Assembly (NCBI GenBank): GCA_023055355.1
Contig: JALJCS010000054.1
Coordinates: 1,116,001-1,180,000 of the forward strand
DNA length: 64,000 nt
Reading direction: 5' to 3'
DNA from: Agelaius tricolor
Taxonomy: Eukaryota > Chordata > Aves > Passeriformes > Icteridae
The notes beneath the pieces were generated by a model. That model was not told where the DNA came from and searched no databases. It worked only from the letters and a program-made list of their open reading frames with translations. Positions within the stretch are counted from its first letter, which is position 1. Every line of letters begins with the position of its first letter. Both the position numbers and the translations under genes were made by a program. This document shows positions 54,051 to 63,968 of this stretch, in pieces.

Positions 54051-55721
54051 CTCCTTAAAACAACGAACTCCATGGGAAAATGAACTCCCTGGAGCCCTTT
54101 TCTGGATGGTCTCAGGGAGTGGGAATGTCATGGCTCCAGCACTGGAGATTTCCTCTGGTTGGGTTATCCTGATCCAGTTTTGCTTTTCCTCAGGGAATTC
54201 TCCCTGGTGGGAGCCTCTGTGATTTCCTGACCTCATCCAAGGATATCGTGCCATTCTTTTCCTTGGAAAAGCTCCTTGGAAAAAGGATGCTGAGCTGCTG
54301 TTGGCTGTGATGCAGCTCCCAATTAATCTCTTTAAAATGATCCAAAAGATTCCAGGCAAACGGCATCTTCTGAATTCCATGAGTATTTTCTCCGGGAATG
54401 ATGAATCCTGTGAGTTTCCCCATGCTGTAAATTCTCAGTGCAATCAATTCCGATTAACTGTGATTAATTATGATTAATTATCTCATGAGCTCTTACCAAA
54501 TATTTAGTGGTTTAGTGGATACATCTGGAAAAAAAAACCCAGCAATTCCTTGGAATATTTGCTGGGAAGATCCATCTGGGGATGCTCGAAGGTTGAGTTT
54601 GGAGGTGGAGGAGGGAGGACGGAGCTCCGGATTTCGCCCTGTGGGCCATGAAAATCTGGGATTGATGGATTTTTTCCAAAGAATCTCTGAAGATTTCAAT
54701 CCTAGACAAACAGTTTTGTCTGTGCTCCTTGGAGATTTCCGTGAGGAAAATTCCCTCAGGGGGTCGCAGCTCCACTGGGACAACTTTGGGGATCCAAAAA
54801 GATTAAAAACCCTTCGGGATGAGGCTGCCAGACCTCGAATTCCAGGGGTTCTCCCGGCCCTGATCCCAACACAAACCTCATGGAGATGCTCCATGTGCTG
54901 AAGATCTTCCCAGAGGAGACCCAAAATCCTGGAAAAGGGGAGGGGGCACCCCTGGATTCATCCCCAGGATCGGGAACTTCTGACTCCCCGCAGCAGAGGG
55001 CAGCAATGGCCCACACTCCACAGCCAGGCAATTCCAATGGGATCTGGGGAAAAGATCCATGCGGGAAGTGCCTCAAAAAGAACCAAACCAAAGGGAAAAA
55101 ATCCCCTCAGCTCCAGGAGAAAGAAGAGCTCCAAGTCCAGGGATTTTCTTCATCTTTGGGTGATTCCTTTAACATCCAAAAAAAAAAAAAGTGGGAAGAG
55201 AGCAAAGATGGGATAGGAAAAAAAAAGGGATGTGGGTGATTCTGATGGAAAAATGGGAAAAATGACCCACAGCCATCCATTGGATCCTTGTGGCTTTCCT
55301 GGAGGGTTTGGAATCAGGCACAGCTCAGGGAAAGACTTCCAGCTCCTTTCTGCTGGATCCGTGGCTTTGGAAAAGCTGGATTCTCTTTGGGATCTCCATC
55401 CCAACTGTCCTGGGAAGAACGGAGCCTTGGGGATCCCACCCAAGCTGCTCCAGGTGTATTTCCTGGGAAGGTGCTTTGGAAGCACCTTCTGGCTGCTTAT
55501 TCCTGAGGTTTCTAATTCTTTTGGATTCCCAAAGGGATTGAGGGATCACCGAGGTTGGGAAAGTGAATCCTGCAGGAAAATTTGGGATCCGGGACTCTAT
55601 GAAAAGGCTGCTGAGGCTTGTCTGGGTCTGGGGCTGTAATTCCCTGATGGTTTTCCATGTGGGAAACCACACGGACATGGAGACCTGGCTCTACAGGTGA
55701 TGGTTAAAGGCATGGAATTGC
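54051..55721. other. Noncoding sequence, about 1.7 kb
   Basis: No gene recognised. A CTCF-like core GCAGCAGAGGGCAGCA lies at about 54990-55005; it matches the 3' half of the consensus but not the first C positions. Open frames are short and mutually overlapping. Confidence 0.4.
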
Positions 55722-56105
55722 GGAATCATGAATTCATGGAATGGGTTGGGTTGTAAGGGACCTTAAGGATTTTCTCATTCCAACCCCACTGACAAGGGGA
55801 AAATTCCACCATCCCAGGGTGCTCCAGGAGAGCTGGAGAGGGGCTGGGGACAAGGCCTGCAGGGACAGGAGCCAGGGAATGGCTCCCACTGGGAAAGGGG
55901 AGATTGGGCTGGGATCTTGGCAAGGAATTCCTGCCTGGGCTGGAATTCCCAGATTTGCTGGGGCTGCCCCTGGATCCCTGGCAGTGCCCAAGGCCAGGTT
56001 GGATCCACCTGGGACAGTGGGAGCTGTCCCTGCCCATGGAATGGGGTGGGGCTGGGATGAGTTTCAGGTCGCTTCCCACCCAAACCATTCCATGATTCCA
56101 TGATT
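55722..56105. mobile_element. CR1 foldback: minus tail joined to plus body and tail
   Basis: 55722-55825 is a reversed tail (GGAATCATGAATTCATGG, TAAGGGACCTTAAGG, CCATCCCAGGGTGCTCC). At GCTCCAGGAG it switches strand into a plus-oriented body with the invariant core and a tail ending TTCCATGATTCCATGATT. GCTCC belongs to both halves, so the join has microhomology. Simple twin priming would invert a 5' segment, not a second 3' tail, so template switching or nested insertion fits better. Confidence 0.85.
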
Positions 56106-57517
56106 TTAGTGTCCAGGACTAGACTGGCTCTGGAGGCTCTGGACAGTGCAGTGGGAGGATGGAGCTGTCCCTCCACTGCTAAACCCCGTGCTCATCCAGC
56201 CCCAATTCCCTGGAGCAGGGCTCAGGATTCCTGGAGCTGTGGGATCCTGAAGACATCCAAAGGAAAAAGCTCTGGGGGTTTTTTAGGGATTTCCCTCCAT
56301 GGAGAGAGGAGCCGTGGAAGGAAACAGGACCATCCCACCTTCCCCACCTTCCCCTCTCTTCCAAAGGAGCTGATTTGCAAATTCCATTTCCAAGATTTAA
56401 TTCCTGGGATTCTTCCAAGTCCCGCTGTCATCCCAATGGCCTCTGTTTATTTATGTTTGAATTTTATTTAGCCCTGTCCGACGTCTTCATTTCCAATCCC
56501 ATTAATTGCCAATTAAATGTCTCATCCCTGATTCCCGGGGATGGGATGACCTTATCCTGGTGTTTTATCCCTGCCTTTGTTTATCTGGAATTTTGGAAAG
56601 ACATCAAACCTTAACGCAAAGGCCTCAGCCTATGGAGCAGGAGGCACATCCCAGGGGAAGCAATTCTAAAGGATTCATCCTTCTCTCCAGGATAAAACTT
56701 CCAAACTTTTTTTTTTTTTTTGGATTTAACCCACAGCTGAAGGAATTCTGGTTTTTTAAAGGAAAATCCAGACTTGTTGGAAGCAAAATCCCTCATTTTG
56801 ATGGAGAGATTCCTCTCTGTTTCTATTGGCACTTAAAGATCTTAGGTGGACACATCCTAAAAATATTCTTGGGATGAGGATTTTGATGATATGGGATAAA
56901 TCTTCTCTTTCAGTCTTTTAAACATCATTAAATGCCAAAAATTCTCATTTTTCCTAGAAATATTTTTTTTTTCGGTTGAAAGTTATGGGGTTTTAGAGGT
57001 CTTGGTGGGAAAAAAAGCAGAAGAAAAGCAAATTTCTCCCATTTTTGATGGATTCCCATCCAGCTCTGATTCTGAAGGGGACACACGACTATGGAATTAT
57101 TTATCCCAAAATTCAGAGGGAACAGGAATCCTTCTTTTCTTTTCCAACCAGTATCCCTGAGAGTGCAAAGGGACTGGGAAATCTGGGATGGCAAGCTCCT
57201 CTGCACATCCCACTTTTCATCAAATGTTTTGGGAATGGGCCAGCACTGCTCGTGGAATTCCAGGATTAAGGTTTATGGACACCCAGGCTGGGAATAAGCA
57301 GCCAGAGCCTCTCCACTACAAGGCAAAGGGGAAGAAATTCCAGAATATTCCAGAGGAAACTGGCCTGTGGCAGGAGCGGCTGGAATGGATTTTGTCCCTC
57401 CTTCTGCCTCTCCTGGGCCGTGTTTGTCCCCAGCTCCATGGATTTTTTTTCCTTTTCCTTCCCTTTCTGTGATCTCCTAAAGAAAAAAACAATAAATGAG
57501 GAATTAAAGCTTTGATT
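56106..57517. other. Noncoding sequence
   Basis: No gene recognised. 56440-56600 is less GGAA/TTCC-biased (TTTATTTATGTTTGAATTTT). A T-run of about 15 lies near 56707. Confidence 0.45.
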
Positions 57518-58030
57518 GGCTGCCAGTCCCTCTCCTTAAATCATCCACAAATTCCCAGGCTGGTTTGGGATGGAGACACCCTAAAGATTTTGGGATGTTT
57601 TGTTTGGTATCTGCAGAAATCCAAACCCTCCCCACTCCCATCTCTCCCTCAGGCAGCCCCTTCTTCCCCAGGAAAGGGAATTGGGAAATTGGGATGAACA
57701 ATCCCATAAAGCATCCCAGGAGAGCCTGAAATGGCTGAACAGAGCCTGGGCTGGGCTTAGGGCTCAGGATAAGCTCAAACCAGGCCGGACCTTGCCCAGC
57801 TGACCCTAAAATCCCTGGATTTGCTGCCAGTGCCCCTCCTAAACCTTTCACTGGTTTGGGATGGAGGCACCCTAAAGAAGTTGGGATGTTTTGTTTGGTA
57901 TCTGCAGAAATCCAAACCCTTCCCATTCCCATCTCTCCCTCAGGCAGCCCCTTCCTCCCCAGGAAAGGGAATCGAGACGAACAATCCCATAAAACAGCCC
58001 AGGAGAGCCTGGAAAGGCAGATTCCCGCTG
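57518..58030. repeat. Tandem duplication, about 291-bp period
   Basis: TGGTTTGGGATGGAGACACC at 57561 recurs with one change at 57852. Both copies continue through GGATGTTTTGTTTGGTATCT, GCAGAAATCCAAACCC, TCTCCCTCAGGCAGCCCC and CCCAGGAAAGGGAAT. Copy 1 has additional sequence before the start of copy 2. Confidence 0.88.
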
Positions 58031-58099
58031 AACAGACCTGTCCCAGGACAGGTCACAGTGGAGACGGTCATGACACACACGGCGTCACCACGCGATTCC

Positions 58100-58190
58100 T
58101 GAAGGCTTCACCCCACACGCACAGACAGACACACACACACACACAGACAGAGAGACACACACAGACAGACACACCACGCCACCTCACAGG
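58100..58190. repeat. (CA)n/(CAGA)n microsatellite
   Basis: CACACACACACACACACAGA with CAGACAGA and GAGACACAC interruptions. Confidence 0.9.
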
Positions 58191-58286
58191 GCTGCAGCAC
58201 TGGCCCTTTGTGCTCTCCAGCCCAGCCTTTATCCCCTCATGGTCATGCCCTGCACCTGTGTGCCCTCTGCCCCCTCTGTGATTGGT

Positions 58287-59025
58287 CAGGAATGTTCCAG
58301 AGCCTTCTCCTGCCCCTTCTCCAAGGAATGTTCCAGATCCTTCTCCTCTCACTGCTCCAAGGAATGTTCCAGAGCCTTTCTGTAGCCACTGTCCCAAGGA
58401 ATGTTCCAGATCCTTTTCCTGCCACTGCTCCAGAGAATGTTCCAGAGCCTTTCTGCAGCCACTGCTCCAGGGGATGTTCCAGAGCCTTCTCCTGCAGCCA
58501 CTGCTCCAGGGGATGTTCCAGAGCCTTCTCCTGCAGCCACTGCTCCAGGGAATGTTCCAGAGCCTTCTCCTGCAGCCACTGCTCCAGGGGATGTTCCAGA
58601 GCCTTCTCCTGCAGCCACTGCTCCAGGGAATGTTCCAGAGCCTTCTCCTCTCACTGATCCAAGGACAGACCCAGAGCCTTCTCCTGCCACTGATCCAAGG
58701 AATGTTCCAGATCCTTCTCCTGCCGCCGCTCCAAGGAACATTCCAGAGCCTTCTCCTGCCACTGCCCCAAGGAACATTCCAGAGCCTTCTCCAGCCACTA
58801 CTCCGAGGAATGTTCCAGAGCCTTCTCTTGCCCCTGCTCCAGGGAACGTTCCAGAGATTTCTCCAGCCACTATTCTGAGGAATGTTCCAGAGCCTTCTCC
58901 TGCCACTGCTCCAAGGACAGACCCAGAGCCTTCTCCTGCCACTGATCCAAGGAATGTTCCAGAGCCTTTTCCTGCCCCTGCTCCGGGGAATGTTCCAGAG
59001 CCTTTCTGCAGCCACTGCTCCAGGC
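58287..59025. repeat. 39-bp minisatellite open in five frames
   Basis: About 19 units of 39 bp (13 codons), core GGAATGTTCCAGAGCCTTCT, then CCTGCAGCCACTGCTCCA. Period checked at 58471 and 58510. Middle units are nearly identical; outer ones are diverged (CTCACTGATCC, ACAGACCCAGAG). Since 39 is divisible by three and the unit lacks stops, all three forward frames and two reverse frames stay open; the reverse frame 58068-59240 is 390 codons. This looks like a minisatellite, not a repeat-containing protein. Confidence 0.9.
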
Positions 59026-59135
59026 TGAGCCCCTTTCCCTGTTCCCTCAGGAATTCTCCAGCCTCTTCCCAGCTCCGTTCCCTTCCTTGGACCCTCTCCA
59101 TCCCCTCCAGCTCCTTCCTTCCATGAGGAGCCCAG
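59026..59135 (-). mobile_element. Old CR1 fragment flanking the 39-bp array
   Basis: CTCCAGGCTGAGCCCCTTTC, GTTCCCTCAGGAATTCTCC, then AGCTCCGTTCCCTTCCTTGG match the same CR1 segment found at 35160 and 37870. The array begins where this segment should continue with TGCTCCAGG, so the minisatellite probably grew from CR1 sequence. Confidence 0.65.
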
Positions 59136-60387
59136 AGCCAAACCCAGGGTTTGAGGTGTCCCAGCAGTGCTGTCATTCCCTGCTCCTGCTTCCACTCTAC
59201 TCTGGATAAAGGCCAGGATGCCACTGGAATTGTTGCCCATCTGGGCTTGTAATCAATGGAAAACATCAAGGAGAACCTTGGGAAAACTGACCAGACTCTT
59301 CACCTCTCCTTGGGGATTGAAAAAAAAAAAAAAAAAAAAAAGGATGGAAAATCGGCCATTGGAACATTTCTGCTTTAATTTCGGTCTTTTGGAAAAATTC
59401 CAGTCAGGAGAACGTGATCCCACGGCATTGTTAAAACAGAAGGTGAGAGGCGGGGAAAAGAGAGCAGCGAGGAAAAGTGTGGAATAAAATAAAGGAATCG
59501 AATAAAAGGAATATCAGGCAGCCTGGCGGAATTCCAGGATAGTAGGCTCGGAGGATAAAGGGATAATTAACTGGGAGAAAGGAGTTTGGCACAGGAGGAG
59601 TTCTAGCAAGGGAAGGGCTGGGAGGGGAATGAAAAGATGGGGAAACACCAGGAAAATCCATTCAGGAGGAGCACTGGGAGTGATTTTCCTGAGGGTGAGA
59701 GAGCTGAAAGGGCACACAAAGGTAATTCCAGGGTAAGTCAGGGGGGAAAAAGGAGGTGGGAAACTCCAAGCGGGGAAGCAACAAATAAGAACGCTCCGAG
59801 GGAAAAGATTCCAGCCTTAGCTGGAATTCAGGGACAAGCAGCTTAAAAATGTGCTTGGAACAACATTTCGGGAGAAAAGGAAGGACAGGCCACTGGGAGA
59901 GCTGGAATTCCTCACAACATTCCATCAGCAAGGAAAAGAAGCAAACAAAAACAAGGAGGGAAAAGAAAGAAGGGAAATGTGTTTGGAAAATTGGGAATTA
60001 ACCTGTAAAAGTAGCTCCTGGTATGGAAGAAGTAGGGAAATACAGGGAAAATTGGATGGAAAGTGGACTTGGAATAGGAGAGTTACAAGGGAGCAAATTG
60101 GATTTCCAAATCTGGGAAATTGGGGTGAGAGCAGGAGATCTGGAGAAGGGAAAGTTGTGCCAGACCTTCCAACAGCCAAAAGAATGGGAATCCTGGGAAT
60201 TCCCATAGTGGGAGTGTGAGTTGTGACTCTGGAGTAATAATTGGACGGGTATGAAGAGAAAGGATTTGGGAGTGAACCTGAAGCTGGAAACTGAGGTTGA
60301 GCACCCAGGAAATCTTCCCGGAAATCAGGAATGTCAGCCTCTGGAATAACCATTCCATAAAGAAATGAGGGAATCTCCTTGGTTGGG
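59136..60387. other. Noncoding, purine-biased sequence with A22 run
   Basis: A22 lies at 59320-59341. 59430-60250 is rich in GGAAAA/GGGAAT and lower in C than average. A plus-strand frame of 122 codons (59851-60219) is Lys/Glu-rich with a competing minus-strand frame and no domain; I could not assign the stretch to a retroviral or other family. Confidence 0.4.
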
Positions 60388-60530
60388 AATACTGGGAAGT
60401 TGTGGCTGGGAGTGCCCTGGGCCAGGTTGGACACTGGGGCTTGGAACACCCTGGGATAGTGGGAGGTGTCCCTGCCCATGGAATGGGGTTGAAATGGGAT
60501 TTAAGCCCCTTCCCAACCCGAGGAATTCCA
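60388..60530 (+). mobile_element. CR1 3' tail only
   Basis: GGAAGTTGTGGCTGGGAGTG, CCAGGTTGGACACTGGGGC, then GGGATTTAAGCCCC and AACCCGAGGAATTCC. The last repeat is altered from CATTCC to GAATTCC. Confidence 0.65.
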
Positions 60531-61974
60531 GCAGGGATGATGAGGATCAGCGTCTCCAACTCTGTTCATGGATTTCCTTCTCCACCTCATCCCTATTTTT
60601 CCTCTAAAATGATGGCTCAGCTCATGAGCTCAGTGGTGATGGGGCTGGAAAACAAATCCCAGAGTGTGCAAGGATGGAAAATCATAAGAATTTCCCATGG
60701 GCACAGCAGCAGCTCAGCCACAGAAAGGGGATGGTGAGGGGAAAAACCTCGGGAATAAGCAGAATTCCCAAGGAAAAGTAGGATCTGAGACACTGGGAGT
60801 GTGATGAAGGTTGTCTTTGATCCTGGGAAAATGGATCCCTCTGTGGCAGCAACCGAGTGGGAAGCTATTCCCACATTCCGGGTTCAGGTGTCACATCCCA
60901 ACCTCTGGAATAAACATTCCCAACCCTCCAAGCAGCCCCACGGATCAGGTAGGACACAGGGAGCATCCAGAGCAACACAGGTGATGCTCCGGCTGTGTGT
61001 GTGTGAGGCGGGGGGGTGAAATTCGGGAGGTCAAGAAGCCAGGGCGACAAAATCCCATGAAAAATCCAAAATCCTCGTTCTCCGAGCGGGAGTGATTTCA
61101 TTGGAAGCTCACAGGCAGCCCTGGCAGCGACCTTGGCCGGAGCAGCACATTCCCCTTCCATGGCTGCGTCCCTCACAGCTTTCGCCCATTCCTCAAGTTC
61201 CTTCTCCCTGCTAAGCCGTGGCACTCCTGCCTTCTCCGGCCGGAGCCGCCGCGGGATCCTTCTCATCCCGCTCCCTGCGGCGGCCTGGCCTCGGGAAGCG
61301 TGGGGACGGCTGCGGCCCCAGTGTTTTTTCAAGGATTGTTTAGCGTTTACTCCCCCGGAGCATTTGTGTATTTTAATTCCAGCCCACTCACGCTCCCAGC
61401 AAGAAAACTCCCGGGCCAGGGCTCCACGCGGGCCCTCGGCACCCCAGGATTCCCCGGCTTTATCCCAAAACTGCGGGGGGACGGCTGTTATTGGAAAAGA
61501 AAACAGCCGTGTCAGGCTGTTCCCCGCTCCCCTGCCCCAGCCTGAAAGTCCCAGGTCCGTGTCCCGAGTCTTTCTTGGAGAGCGGTTTTGCATTCCAAGC
61601 TCAGATCGCTCCCGAAGATGCCAAAGGAATTTGGTCGCTCAGCTCGTGAGGAAATGCTTGGAAATTAGGTGTCCACATATCTCCGATGGCTCCGGATATT
61701 TCCACAGATAACGTTTTCCGACAGATCCTTCCTTACCCAGGCTTGCCAGGGGAAGTTTGGCCCTCCCGAGAAGCCACTGGAAAAGTGGGATGTTGAGGAA
61801 TTGAGAGGTTTCTTTTGTCCCGGCATATCCAGGCATCAGCATTCCCACAGATCCTGGTGGGAAGAGGAGTCAAGGCCATCCCAACCCTCATCTGTTTCCC
61901 ACAAGAAAATGAGGAACTGAAGGAAAAGGAGAAACTTGCGAGAGAATTAAAGCTTAAGTTTAAAGTTGGTGATG
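60531..61974. other. Noncoding sequence holding a CpG-rich patch
   Basis: No gene recognised apart from the candidate noted at 61085-61560. Confidence 0.4.
61085..61560. promoter_or_regulatory. CpG-island-like patch with a coding-like minus-strand stretch
   Basis: CpG is dense by the standards of the window (CTCCGGCCGGAGCCGCCGCG, TGCGGCGGCC, ACGGCTGCGGCCCC). On the minus strand, after an AG at about 61220, an open stretch encodes REKELEEWAKAVRDAAMEG, helix-like and Glu/Ala/Lys-rich, unlike the Pro/Ser/Gly noise frames nearby. The frame continues open without a good splice donor (AAGGTCGCT). It may be a first exon with its CpG island, or chance. Confidence 0.25.
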
Positions 61975-62113
61975 TCCCACCCCTGGAAGTGTCCAAATCC
62001 AAGCTGGACAGAGCTTGGAGCCTCCTGGGATAGTGGGAAGTGTTCCTGCCCATGGGTGGGGTGGAATGGGATTTAAGGTCCTTCCAACCCAAAATATTCC
62101 ATGATTCTCTGAT
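61975..62113 (+). mobile_element. CR1 3' tail only
   Basis: CCCCTGGAAGTGTCCAAATC, then GATAGTGGGAAGTGTTCCTG, GGGATTTAAGGTCC and AAAATATTCCATGATTC. Confidence 0.7.
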
Positions 62114-62499
62114 AAATTCCGATTTCTCAGTGATATCACTGTGAGGTGATTCCTTTCATATCCAGGATTTTGTTCCTTGTCTGGCCACAGGACTTTGCTG
62201 GACAGAGGGGAACAGGCCTGGGGTCCTCTCCATAGGATTTTTTTAGGAGAACATCCCACTCCTGGGAATGCCTTTCCCAAAAAAAGCCCGTCGCTGCTTC
62301 CAACAACCGTGGCCAGCCCTCGGAAGAGATTTGTAGGGAAGGAGGGAAGTCCCTCCACATCCTTTGTCTGCTCCAAGGTCATGGATCACGGGGAATGTGA
62401 TCAAACCTTGTACAGACTTCCGCACATCCCGAGACACCCTCGATCCCAAACCCACGGGGGCGGGAGCAGAAGGATTTCCAAGGACGAGGGCCCCAAGAT
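62114..62499. other. Noncoding sequence
   Basis: No gene recognised. Confidence 0.45.
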
Positions 62500-62660
62500 G
62501 AAATGAGGAGAGAAAAAAGAAGTTGGATGCACTCTCAGGAACACATTTCTGAGGGAATGCCGGGAGCTTAGGAACGGTCTCCCAGTGGAAGGGTGGAAGC
62601 CCCTTGACTTGAGGGCTTCCAAAACGGGACAGGACAAAGCCCCAGGGGCCGCAGAGTCCG
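62500..62660 (+). mobile_element. Old CR1 fragment
   Basis: GGAACGGTCTCCCAGTGG, GACTTGAGGGCTTCCAAAAC and GGGACAGGACAAAGCCCCAG match the 3' region of an older CR1 subfamily (canonical CR1 there reads roughly: lone insert removed, cases of TTCAAAAC and GGACAAAGCCC). Confidence 0.5.
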
Positions 62661-63968
62661 GAAAATCCCGGGGTCAGCGGGTGGACCCAGTGACCCAGCA
62701 GGACGGGGCTTTTCCACCCCTGATTCCAGCCAGTCTCTGAGAACCCTCCGGACTTTTGGGAGCCACGGAGCCGAGGAGCCACGGACACAAATCCCACAGC
62801 AGGGGGGTTGATGTCATTCCAGACCTCTGGTCCCTTTGGCAGCACAGCCGTCGGAGCTGGGATTCCCTCCAGCGTCTCCCCCGGTGCCTTTAAGGGCTCC
62901 GAATTCAATCCTGATCCAGAAGTCTCCGTGCAAGGGGCGGATCCAAGCGGGAAGTGGAATAAAAATTCCATAAATTGTTCTTATCCGGGTCATTCCGTGC
63001 CCGAGAGCAGAATTTTGCCATTCCCACCTGGAGGCCTGTTTGGATACTTGAACATATTCATGGATGATGCAGGCAGGATGGATTTTTCCTTCCCTTCTCC
63101 TGTTTGGGGCAAATTCTTTTGGAATTTTGAAAGGATTTAGTGGAAAAAGGTGTGGAAATTGCTGAGGCCTCCATGTGGGAAAAAACCCATTTGTAACAGC
63201 ATCAGTTTGTGGCTCTCCTGAGGAAATCCAAGCTCCCCAAGGCTGGAATGACAAATGGATACAGCTTGAATTTGATATCCCACCGGATGATAATTCCTGT
63301 GGGAAAAAGACTCCTTTTAAACAGGAAAACTCCTTAAAAAAAGCACCTGATCTTCTCAAATTGGAGATTTTAAAGTTTGTTTTTTGTTGTTGTTGTCCAT
63401 ATTAATCAATATATTCCAAAGATTCCAGTGATTTGGATTTGTCATTTTGGGAAGCAGAACTCTGTAGAAAAGGTCTGAGTTTTTCTGAAGTGTTTGAGAC
63501 AAAGCTTTAAAATTAAAAGAAATTGGGAATTTTAAAGTGAAAGGGCCTAAAAAGTGTTGATAATTTCGGAATATCTTGGTTATCCCTGCATGTCAATCCC
63601 AAAAAAAACAAACCCTCTGCCTTGGAATGAAGCAGAGGTAAAGAGCTTTGGGAATGGCTGTTTGGAAAATCTGTTGCTGCACAATTCTCTCAGCTTAGAA
63701 AATACACCAAGATTTGGAGTGGAGGGAATAATTATCCAGGCAGGAATGAGCCCTGGATGTGCCACAATAGTCACATCCGGAATATTCAAATATTCCCATG
63801 ATGGAAATTCTTAGCTTGCTCCAAGCAGGTGGAATTTGGGATCGAAGGGATTAAACTTGGAATGGAAAGATGAGAAAATGTTTCAGCAATGCTGAGAGAA
63901 TAAAACTTGCTGAGACTGATGGGTGAGAAACTGAGCAGTGTCCAGACCTGCTACATCCATGGGAAATA
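62661..63968. other. Less repetitive, more AT-rich noncoding sequence
   Basis: From about 63100 onward the GGAA/TTCC word bias weakens, and the composition looks like ordinary vertebrate intergenic or intronic DNA. Confidence 0.45.
63175..63405 (+). other. Weak coding-like open stretch
   Basis: A 76-codon open frame opened by GTG, not ATG, encoding segments such as PEEIQAPQGWNDKWIQLEFD and PFKQENSLKKAPDLLKLEIL. Amino-acid use is more protein-like than in the noise frames. There is no recognisable family, no clear splice acceptor at its start, and the last codons run into TTTTTTGTTGTTGTTG. It could be an unassigned exon, an old element remnant or chance. Confidence 0.15.

Noticed and set aside
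54985..55010. CTCF site
   Set aside because: Only the 3' half of the consensus matches; mentioned in the regional entry but not called as a feature.
58068..59240. Repeat protein of 390 residues on the minus strand
   Set aside because: Frames remain open in both directions because the unit is 39 bp without stops; this is expected of the array itself.
28748..59341. A-runs at 28748, 32303, 46230 and 59320 as tails of processed pseudogenes
   Set aside because: No polyadenylation signal or gene-like sequence precedes them, and no flanking target duplication is visible.
59430..60250. Endogenous retrovirus internal region
   Set aside because: The purine bias suggested it, but there are no LTRs, primer-binding site, protease, polymerase or envelope motifs.
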